Part shown: positions 57,658-64,000 of the stretch, in pieces
Numbering within the stretch: the stretch's first letter is position 1
Layout of the letters: each line of letters begins with the position of its first letter
Assembly: GCF_002953215.1 (NCBI RefSeq)
Contig: NZ_CP026378.1
Span: 912,540-976,539, forward strand
DNA length: 64,000 nt
DNA from: Mixta calida
GTDB lineage: Bacteria; Pseudomonadota; Gammaproteobacteria; Enterobacterales; Enterobacteriaceae
Reading direction: 5' to 3'
Made by a program: the position numbers and the translations under genes
Notes under the pieces: generated by a model
What the model was told of the DNA's origin: nothing
The model's database searches: none
Seen by the model: the letters and a program-made list of their open reading frames with translations, nothing else

Positions 57658-57786
57658 CACGGAAGCCGGAAAAGGGGAGGAAACGATGCGGCGGGCAGGG
57701 GAAGACTATCGGCGATAAAAAAAAGCAAATCGGGCGGCAGTAAACAGCAAGCTAAAGGGAAGTTGTAAGGGGAAGCGGGCAAAACA

Positions 57787-57808
57787 GGCGGGACAGAACG
57801 GTCCCGCC
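57787..57808 (-). terminator. Probable terminator of the pan operon
   Basis: An eight-base perfect stem (GGCGGGAC/GTCCCGCC) is followed on the minus strand by TGTTTTG, six bases after the panD stop. Confidence 0.6.
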
Positions 57809-57814
57809 GGGAAA

Positions 57815-58195
57815 TCAGGCAACCTGCACCGGTACGGCTTTCGCCAGACGCTTCATCTGATTGTCGCCTTCAAAGTAGGCGACTTTCGGCTGCCACTGGC
57901 GCGCCTCGTCGTCCGGCATCTGCACGTAGGAGCAGATGATCAAAATATCGCCTTCGCAGGCGCAGCGGGCGGCGGCGCCGTTAACGGAGATGATTTTCGA
58001 ACCGCGTTCCGCCGCGATGGCGTAAGTGGAAAAACGCTGTCCGTTGGTCACGTTATAAATATCGATCGCCTCGTACTGAAGAATGCCGGAGGCGTCGAGG
58101 AAATCCTGGTCAATGGCGCAGGACCCTTCGTAATGCAAGTCGGCCTGGGTGACCTTCACCCGATGCAGCTTGCCTTGCAGCATGGTGCGTACCAT
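57815..58195 (-). CDS. panD: Aspartate 1-decarboxylase
   Basis: PanD makes beta-alanine from aspartate for pantothenate. The 126-residue proenzyme self-cleaves between Gly24 and Ser25 ([10 protein letters not shown]) to form its pyruvoyl cofactor; the catalytic Tyr58 region and [12 protein letters not shown] are conserved. It is 69 bases after panC. Confidence 0.98.
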   Translation of the reverse strand: MVRTMLQGKLHRVKVTQADLHYEGSCAIDQDFLDASGILQYEAIDIYNVTNGQRFSTYAIAAERGSKIISVNGAAARCACEGDILIICSYVQMPDDEARQWQPKVAYFEGDNQMKRLAKAVPVQVA

Positions 58196-58264
58196 ATCTC
58201 TGTTACCTTGTTCCGCAACAAATCAAAAGATGAGCGACAGTATTCATGGATCGCCGTCGCTTGT

Positions 58265-59119
58265 CTACTGGGTCAGATCAACCGTCTGATTATCGATCAA
58301 GCGGGCCTTGCCCAGCCAGGCGGCCATCAAAATGACCGCGCGCTTGCTGTCGACATTAAGCGGCAGCAGCGTATCCGCATCGCAGATCGCCAGGCCGTCG
58401 GGACGCAGGCCTTTCTCACGCAGCGCCGCTTCGGCGCTTTCGATAATCTCTTCGGTATGACGCTCGCCGTTGGCCAGTTTCTGCGCCATCTCGCGCATCA
58501 CCTGGCTTACCATCGGCGCCAGCTTGCGCTCGTCGGCGGTGAGATAGCCGTTGCGCGAACTCAGCGCCAGGCCATCCTTCGCGCGCACCGTCGGCACGCC
58601 GATAATATCGATATCGTAGCCCATATCGGCCACCATTTTGCGGATCAAGGCCAGCTGCTGATAATCTTTCTCGCCGAAGCAGGCAAGGTCGGGCTGCACC
58701 AGATTAAACAGCTTGCTGACGATGGTAGCGACGCCGCGGAAATGACCGGGGCGGCTGGCGCCTTCCAGCAGCGTCGACAGGCCCGGCACGTCGACGAAGG
58801 TTTGGGTGTCCAGCCCTTTGGGATAGATATCAGCCGGAGCGGGGGCGAACACCAGGTCGACGCCGCGACGGTTCAGCTTTTCGCAATCTTCCTGCAGGGT
58901 GCGCGGGTAGCGCGCCAGATCGTCGGCGCGATCGAACTGCATCGGGTTAACGAAGATGCTGACCACCACGATATCGGCGCGCTCGCGCGCCTCATCCACC
59001 AGCGTCATATGGCCGTCGTGCAGGTTGCCCATGGTCGGCACCAGCGCGATGCGTTTGCCATCCTGACGCCAGCGACGAATTTCACGGCGCAGCATCGGCT
59101 GCGTTTCGATAATCAACAC
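58265..59119 (-). CDS. panC: Pantothenate synthetase
   Basis: PanC joins pantoate and beta-alanine with ATP. The 284-residue protein has the HIGH-type [11 protein letters not shown], the pantoate site and the KMSKS-like SSRNGYL. The start is a GTG at 59119 giving [10 protein letters not shown], the family N-terminus, after AGGAG; the open frame extends six codons upstream. It is 14 bases after panB. Confidence 0.97.
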   Translation of the reverse strand: MLIIETQPMLRREIRRWRQDGKRIALVPTMGNLHDGHMTLVDEARERADIVVVSIFVNPMQFDRADDLARYPRTLQEDCEKLNRRGVDLVFAPAPADIYPKGLDTQTFVDVPGLSTLLEGASRPGHFRGVATIVSKLFNLVQPDLACFGEKDYQQLALIRKMVADMGYDIDIIGVPTVRAKDGLALSSRNGYLTADERKLAPMVSQVMREMAQKLANGERHTEEIIESAEAALREKGLRPDGLAICDADTLLPLNVDSKRAVILMAAWLGKARLIDNQTVDLTQ

Positions 59120-59133
59120 GGATTTTCTCCTGT

Positions 59134-59928
59134 TCACTGGAAACTGTGTTCCGCAGCGGGGTAGACGGCGCTTTCGACTTCCTGCACGTACTGGCGCACC
59201 GCCGCGCGGATGTCGCCCGCTTCGGCCAGAAAGTTTTTGGCGAATTTGGGGATATGGCCGCCGGTAATGCCGAAGGCGTCATGCATCACCAGAATCTGGC
59301 CGTCGGTGACGTTGCCCGCGCCGATGCCGATCACCGGGATCGTCAGCGCCTCGGTGACGCGCTGCGCCAGCGCGACCGGCACGCACTCCAGCACCATCAG
59401 CTGTGCGCCCGCCGCTTCCAGCGCCAGCGCGTCGGCCAGCAGGCGCTCTGCGGCTTCATCGTCGCGCCCCTGCACTTTATACCCGCCGAAAATATTAACC
59501 GACTGCGGCGTCAGGCCAAGATGGCCGCACACCGGCACCGCGCGCTCGGTGAGCATACGCACGCTTTCCGTCAGCCAGGCGCCGCCTTCCAGCTTAACCA
59601 TATTGGCCCCGGCGCGCATCAGGCGGCCCGCGCTTTCACAGGTCTGCTGCGGCGTGGCATAGCTCATAAACGGCAGGTCGGCGAGCAGCAGGCAGTGCGG
59701 CGCGCCGCGGCGCACCGCAGCGGTATGATAAGCGATATCGTCTACCGTCACCGGCAGCGTGGATTCATGTCCCTGCACCGTCATGCCCAGTGAATCGCCG
59801 ACCAGCATCACCTGAATGCCTTCATCGGCAAACAGACGGGCGAAGCTGAAATCATAGGCGGTGATAGAGGCAAATTTTTTGCCTGCCTGTTTCCACTGGC
59901 GCAGGTGCGAAATAGTGGTGGGTTTCAT
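59134..59928 (-). CDS. panB: 3-methyl-2-oxobutanoate hydroxymethyltransferase
   Basis: PanB transfers a one-carbon unit from methylene-tetrahydrofolate to ketoisovalerate, giving ketopantoate. The 264-residue barrel (same as E. coli) has [20 protein letters not shown] with the metal Asp, KLEGGAW and the catalytic Glu in [18 protein letters not shown]. First gene of panBCD; it uses folate, whose synthesis gene folK is 108 bp upstream on the same strand. Confidence 0.98.
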   Translation of the reverse strand: MKPTTISHLRQWKQAGKKFASITAYDFSFARLFADEGIQVMLVGDSLGMTVQGHESTLPVTVDDIAYHTAAVRRGAPHCLLLADLPFMSYATPQQTCESAGRLMRAGANMVKLEGGAWLTESVRMLTERAVPVCGHLGLTPQSVNIFGGYKVQGRDDEAAERLLADALALEAAGAQLMVLECVPVALAQRVTEALTIPVIGIGAGNVTDGQILVMHDAFGITGGHIPKFAKNFLAEAGDIRAAVRQYVQEVESAVYPAAEHSFQ

Positions 59929-60036
59929 GACAACCTCAGTATCTACGTTCTGGTGGGCGCAGTGTAAAGGATCGCGACGGTCAGAGGAAACTTCTTATCG
60001 TGGCGTCAGTAGCGCGCCCGAGGGGAGGCGGAGGCT

Positions 60037-60516
60037 TTACCAGAGTTGAATGGCGCTGCAGTCAAGTTTAGCTGCGATATCAGCCAGATAGCGTCCATCT
60101 GGCAGGCGGGCCTGCGGCGCGATCTCCAACAGCGGCACCAGCATAAAGGCGCGGTTGAGCATATCGTAGTGGGGCACCGTCAGACGCGGGGTTCTCAGCA
60201 CCCGATCGCCAAACAGCATAATATCGAGATCGAGCGTGCGCGGCCCCCAGCGTTCCGCTTTGCGCACGCGTCCCTGTTCCAGCTCGATGCGCTGCGTATG
60301 ATCGAGGAGCGCCTCTGGCGACAGCTGCGTATCAAGCGCTACGGCGGCGTTGAGATAGTCGGGCTGATCGGGCGGGCCGTAGGGCGGCGTGCGGTAAAAC
60401 GCCGACACCGCCGCCCTCTGCGTTTGCGGAATGGCGGCCAGCGCATCAAGCGCGTTACGCACCTGATGCAGCGGATCGGCGAGGTTGCTGCCTAAGGCCA
60501 GATAAACGCGATTCAT
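60037..60516 (-). CDS. folK: HPPK, 6-hydroxymethyl-dihydropterin pyrophosphokinase
   Basis: FolK transfers pyrophosphate from ATP to hydroxymethyl-dihydropterin in folate synthesis. The 159 residues equal E. coli's. The N-terminal LALGSNLADP, the RTPPYGPPDQPDYLNAAV loop and the metal-binding GPRTLDLDIMLFG are present. It follows pcnB by 40 bases. Confidence 0.97.
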   Translation of the reverse strand: MNRVYLALGSNLADPLHQVRNALDALAAIPQTQRAAVSAFYRTPPYGPPDQPDYLNAAVALDTQLSPEALLDHTQRIELEQGRVRKAERWGPRTLDLDIMLFGDRVLRTPRLTVPHYDMLNRAFMLVPLLEIAPQARLPDGRYLADIAAKLDCSAIQLW

Positions 60517-60556
60517 ACGCGATCCAGGATGCGAAGGCGCAGGAGGTTCAGCATCA

Positions 60557-61963
60557 TCATGCGTTGCTGCTGTTCTCGCGGCGCGGGGCGGCGGGACGCT
60601 TGCGCGGACGACGCTGACGACGGCGCGGCGCCGGATCGTCGCCGAGATTTTTCAGCATATGGTTCTGCTGCGGCGGCGCGGCGGCCTGGAATTCGCCCCA
60701 CCAGTGCGCCAGACGCTGCAGTTCCTGATTGTTCTCCACTTCCGCGCGCAGCGCCAGCAGATCGTAGGCGGCGCGGAACTTCGGATGCTCCATCAGCTTC
60801 AGCGCGCGCTTGCCGTGACGACGGGAAATCCGCAGCTGAAGCTGCCAGATATCGCGTACCAGCGTGGTGATGCGTTTCGGAATCGCCAGCGAGCGGCAGG
60901 CTTCATCCAGTACGTCGTTCATCGCCAGCGCAAAGGCGTCATAGTAGGCGAGTCCGCTCTCCTGCGCGATGCGCTGCGCGGTCTCCAGCTGCGGATACCA
61001 GAACATGGCGGCGAACAGGAACGCGGGATTCACGCGCATCTGATTCTGAATGCGCGTGTCGGTATTCTTCAACACCTGCTCCACCATGCGCTCCATCAGG
61101 CTGTCGCCGCGCTCGGTAAAGGCGCGGCTAATCACCGGGAACAGCGGCTGAAACAGCTGATATTCGCGCAGCAGCAGATAGGTTTGATATCCGTAGCCCG
61201 CCTGCAGCAGCTTCAGCGCCTCTTCAAACAGGCGCGCCGGCGGAATATCGTTCAGCAGCGTAGCGAGGCGCGGGATCGGCTCGGCGGTGGTTTCCGCAAT
61301 GGTCATCTCCAGCTTGGCGGCGAAGCGCACCACGCGCAGCATCCTGACCGGATCTTCGCGGTAGCGCGTTTCCGGATCGCCAATCAGACGGATAATGCCC
61401 TGTTGCAGATCCTGCAGGCCGCCGACATAGTCGCGCACGGTAAAATCCGCCACGCTGTAGTAGAGGCTGTTGATGGTTAAGTCGCGGCGTTGGGCGTCAT
61501 CTTCAATGGTGCCGAAAATGTTGTCGCGCAGCAGCATGCCGTTCTGGCCGCGCTGGGCGTTGGCGTCTTCTTCCGCCTGGTGATGGCCGCGGAACGTCGC
61601 TACTTCGATCACTTCCGGGCCGAACATCACGTGCGCCAGACGGAAACGGCGGCCGACCAGACGGCAGTTGCGGAACAGTTTGCGCATCTGCTCCGGCGTC
61701 GCGTTGGTGGTGACATCAAAATCTTTCGGCGCTTTACCCAGCAGCAGGTCACGGACACCACCGCCCACCAGATAAGCCTCGTAGCCCGCCTTGTTCAGGC
61801 GATACAGGACTTTCAGGGCGTTTTCGCTAATGTCTTTGCGCGAGATGTTGTGACTTTCACGAGGGATGACGGTCATCTGCAGTTCGTCTTCCTCAACCTC
61901 TGCCGGCGCCGCGTCATCACGACTCAGGACTTTACGGCAAAAATTAGCTACTCGGGTAAAAAT
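60557..61963 (-). CDS. pcnB: Poly(A) polymerase I, AUU start codon
   Basis: PcnB adds poly(A) tails that speed RNA decay and controls ColE1-type plasmid copy number. The first in-frame ATG (61876) lacks the family N-terminus. Continuing upstream from an ATT at 61961-61963 gives (I/M)[14 protein letters not shown], matching E. coli PcnB, which is known to start at AUU; GAGGTG lies seven bases before it. This gives 468 residues. The nucleotidyltransferase motif [20 protein letters not shown] and the basic Arg-rich tail are visible. Confidence 0.93.
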   Translation of the reverse strand: MFTRVANFCRKVLSRDDAAPAEVEEDELQMTVIPRESHNISRKDISENALKVLYRLNKAGYEAYLVGGGVRDLLLGKAPKDFDVTTNATPEQMRKLFRNCRLVGRRFRLAHVMFGPEVIEVATFRGHHQAEEDANAQRGQNGMLLRDNIFGTIEDDAQRRDLTINSLYYSVADFTVRDYVGGLQDLQQGIIRLIGDPETRYREDPVRMLRVVRFAAKLEMTIAETTAEPIPRLATLLNDIPPARLFEEALKLLQAGYGYQTYLLLREYQLFQPLFPVISRAFTERGDSLMERMVEQVLKNTDTRIQNQMRVNPAFLFAAMFWYPQLETAQRIAQESGLAYYDAFALAMNDVLDEACRSLAIPKRITTLVRDIWQLQLRISRRHGKRALKLMEHPKFRAAYDLLALRAEVENNQELQRLAHWWGEFQAAAPPQQNHMLKNLGDDPAPRRRQRRPRKRPAAPRRENSSNA

Positions 61964-62000
61964 AGGACACCTCGATAATGACGATAATTAGGTGGTAAAA

Positions 62001-62927
62001 TCAGCGGCTAATCATAGCCTGTTGCGACCCATTTGAGAATGGTGTTGTCGTTTCGATGGCGGGCAGCGCGTCATTGCGCGGCATTTTCGCCAAATCCCAC
62101 TGTGCAACGGCCTGTTCAAGCAGCTGTGCTGTTGTGATATCCCGCCACGCTTCCGGCGCGGATTGTCCCAGAAAACGCAGCGCGTCGATCAGCACCGGGC
62201 GCGGGTCGCCGGTCGGCAGCGCAGGCGCATGATTCTGCTTCGACAGCTTATTGCCATCATGATTAAGCGCCAGCGGCAAATGCAGATAAGCTGGCTCCTG
62301 CCAGCCGAACTGACGCCAGAGGGCGATCTGGCGCACCGTTGGCGCAATCAGATCCGCGCCGCGCACGATTTCGGTCACGCCCTGAAAATGATCGTCCACC
62401 ACCACCGCCAGGTTATAGGCGAACAGCCCGTCGCGGCGATGAATAATGAAATCTTCTTCCGCCAGCGCGCTGTCGGCATGGATATCGCCGCGCAGCAGAT
62501 CGTGGAACTGCCTTACCGGCGCGCGCTGACGCAGGCGCAACGCGGCGTTTTCCGGGCCCAGATGTCGATCGCGGCAGTGCCCGTCGTACACGCCGCCGAT
62601 TTGCTGAATGCGGCTGCGGGTACAGGTGCAATAATAGCTTTGCCGGTGCTGACGCAGCCACGCCAGCGCTTCACGATAGGCGTCATGACGCTGCGACTGC
62701 CACAGCACCTCGCCGTCCCAGTGCAGGCCGTAGTGGTCCAGCTGACGCAGAATCGCGTCGGCGGCGCCGGGCACTTCGCGCGGCGGATCGATATCTTCGA
62801 TGCGCACCAGCCAGCGGCCGCCCTGCGCGCGGGCGTGCAGATAGCTGCCAAGCGCGGCGATCAGCGAGCCGAAATGGAGTTCACCGGAAGGAGAGGGAGC
62901 AAAGCGTCCAGTACAGGGAGTAAACAT
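62001..62927 (-). CDS. gluQ: Glutamyl-Q tRNA(Asp) synthetase
   Basis: GluQ (YadB) attaches glutamate to the queuosine base of tRNA(Asp). It resembles the catalytic half of Glu[22 protein letters not shown] (HFGS for HIGH), a zinc site with CTCTRSRI, and KLSKQNHAP for KMSKS; the anticodon domain is absent, giving 308 residues. Start is set at ATG 62927 by the family N-terminus; ribosome site is weak. It follows dksA by 67 bases with a hairpin between. Confidence 0.94.
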   Translation of the reverse strand: MFTPCTGRFAPSPSGELHFGSLIAALGSYLHARAQGGRWLVRIEDIDPPREVPGAADAILRQLDHYGLHWDGEVLWQSQRHDAYREALAWLRQHRQSYYCTCTRSRIQQIGGVYDGHCRDRHLGPENAALRLRQRAPVRQFHDLLRGDIHADSALAEEDFIIHRRDGLFAYNLAVVVDDHFQGVTEIVRGADLIAPTVRQIALWRQFGWQEPAYLHLPLALNHDGNKLSKQNHAPALPTGDPRPVLIDALRFLGQSAPEAWRDITTAQLLEQAVAQWDLAKMPRNDALPAIETTTPFSNGSQQAMISR

Positions 62928-62945
62928 CACCGTATTCACGTAACT

Positions 62946-62979
62946 GCAGTGGGGCGGGAGAGTATCCCGCTCGCACTGC
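62946..62979 (-). terminator. Hairpin between dksA and gluQ
   Basis: Nested stems GCAGTG/CACTGC and GCGGGA/TCCCGC directly after dksA. No U run. In E. coli a terminator lies at this place and reduces read-through into gluQ. Confidence 0.55.
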
Positions 62980-62994
62980 ATCGTTCACGTGCCG

Positions 62995-63450
62995 TTAGCC
63001 GGCCATCTGTTTTTCGCGGATTTCCGCCAGCGTTTTACAGTCGATGCACAGATCGGCGGTAGGACGCGCTTCAAGGCGACGGATACCGATTTCAACGCCA
63101 CAGGATTCACAGTAGCCGAAATCGTCGTCTTCTACCTTTTTCAGCGTCTTCTCGATCTTTTTGATCAGTTTACGCTCGCGGTCGCGGTTGCGCAGTTCGA
63201 GGCTGAACTCTTCTTCCTGAGCGGCGCGGTCGACCGGATCAGGGAAGTTAGCCGCTTCGTCCTGCATGTGTGATACCGTACGATCCACTTCATCCCTGAG
63301 TTGATTGCGCCACGCTTCAAGGATTTTCCTGAAGTGCGCCAGCTGGGCTTCGTTCATATACTCTTCGCCCGGTTTCTCCTGGTACGGCTCCACCCCAGCG
63401 ATGGCGAGAATACTCAGGGACGATGTTTTACGGTTTTGCCCTTCTTGCAT
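62995..63450 (-). CDS. dksA: RNA polymerase-binding transcription factor DksA
   Basis: DksA enters the RNA polymerase secondary channel and works with ppGpp in the stringent response. The 151-residue protein equals E. coli's: coiled coil with the tip DPVDRAAQE, and the zinc finger CESC...CIDC. AGGAG precedes ATG 63450; seven upstream codons are open but unused. Confidence 0.99.
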   Translation of the reverse strand: MQEGQNRKTSSLSILAIAGVEPYQEKPGEEYMNEAQLAHFRKILEAWRNQLRDEVDRTVSHMQDEAANFPDPVDRAAQEEEFSLELRNRDRERKLIKKIEKTLKKVEDDDFGYCESCGVEIGIRRLEARPTADLCIDCKTLAEIREKQMAG

Positions 63451-63626
63451 GTTGTTTCTCCTGGATAACACGCACTATCGATCCCCAATGGGGAAAAAAA
63501 CAGGCCGCTATAAATAACAGAAGCAGTCAAGGTTGGCAATTATTCCTGAACGCATCTTGACAAGCCTGTGAGGAACAGCGTATTTAGCGCGACGCTACCT
63601 TGTAGCACAACAAATCGCACTAAATA

Positions 63627-64000
63627 TTACAACGCCAGTTCCAGTCGCTTTTCCAGCCACATGCCCGTCGGAGATAACTGCGCCTTATAGCAAAGGATCT
63701 CTACGCCGCTCTGTTGCGCCTGTGCCAGTTCTTCTGCATAACGCGCGTCAATGTGACGTGCGGGGGAAACGTCCTCAATCCCCGAGTGCAGAACAGTAAA
63801 TAACATAACCGCACGTTCGCCCCGTCGGGCGATGCTGGCCAGTTCACGCAGGTGTTTTTGGCCGCGCACGGTCACCGCATCTGGAAAGTATCCTCTCCCT
63901 TTCTGCAACAGCGTTACAGATTTCACTTCAATATAGCACTGCGGCCTGTTGTCCGCCTGAAGCAGGAAATCGATGCGGCTGCGTTCCGCACCGTATTTCA
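63627..64000 (-). CDS. sfsA: DNA-binding/sugar fermentation stimulation protein SfsA, 3' part (5' end outside window)
   Basis: SfsA was found as a factor that raises maltose metabolism and binds DNA; its structure has a PD-(D/E)XK nuclease-like fold. The frame runs in from the right edge with [13 protein letters not shown] and [10 protein letters not shown], then [29 protein letters not shown] and GVEILCYKA, all characteristic. About 124 C-terminal residues are in the window. Confidence 0.97.
   Translation of the reverse strand, partial: KYGAERSRIDFLLQADNRPQCYIEVKSVTLLQKGRGYFPDAVTVRGQKHLRELASIARRGERAVMLFTVLHSGIEDVSPARHIDARYAEELAQAQQSGVEILCYKAQLSPTGMWLEKRLELAL

Overview
This 64 kb window is a chromosomal segment of a gamma-proteobacterium of the order Enterobacterales, most likely Erwiniaceae (Pantoea, Mixta or Erwinia type). 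The backbone keeps the order known from the 2-3 minute region of E. coli: secA-mutT-yacG-zapD-coaE-guaC-hofCB-ppdD-nadC-ampDE-aroP-pdhR-aceEF-lpdA, acnB-yacL, speDE-yacC-cueO-hpt-can-yadGH, panDCB-folK-pcnB-gluQ-dksA-sfsA. The proteins are close to E. coli in length and sequence. The genus is inferred from gene content and the protein sequences; no 16S or marker search was possible.

Region by region. 1-1210: end of secA, then an orphan CRISPR leader with a decayed type I-E array, then mutT with an apparent frameshift. 1635-10338: housekeeping genes for gyrase inhibition, division, CoA, purine salvage, type IV pilin assembly, NAD synthesis and muropeptide recycling. 10309-12698: a GH43 glycosidase and GPH sugar symporter pair inserted between ampE and aroP. 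12864-21981: aroP, then the pyruvate dehydrogenase operon with its PdhR operator. 21982-25552: a second copy of the CRISPR leader with one I-E repeat, a Tsr-like chemoreceptor with a sigma-28 type promoter, more I-E repeats, one I-F repeat remnant, and padC. 25812-31837: mgtA with a leader-peptide ORF and leader hairpins, then acnB. 31905-36345: a serine-protease autotransporter with a long Pro-Glu-Gln linker, then yacL.

36475-45642 is the largest accessory block. Two divergent transcription units share a control region with a good CRP-like site and a palindrome. On the minus strand are an iron alcohol dehydrogenase, a DHDPS/NanA-family aldolase, a sodium:solute symporter, a cytoplasmic four-Asp-box sialidase-like protein, a YhcH-type anomerase and an SDR. 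On the plus strand are a DUF1537 acid-sugar kinase, PdxA2 and a DeoR regulator. Together they look like an uncharacterised sugar-acid or sialic-acid-like catabolic system feeding the D-threonate/D-erythronate route to DHAP.

45683-53974 returns to the core (speDE, yacC, cueO, hpt, can), broken by two decayed genes (47.9-48.7 kb), an intact-looking three-repeat type I-F CRISPR array with leader, a small membrane ORF, and a cystathionine gamma-synthase family enzyme; gcd, which lies beside hpt in E. coli, is absent. 54087-57657 holds the YadGH ABC transporter and a TetR-maa-DUF1349 cassette in place of yadI/yadE. 57815-64000 is pantothenate and folate synthesis, pcnB (AUU start), gluQ, dksA and the 3' part of sfsA. 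No cas, rRNA, tRNA or transposase genes were recognised.
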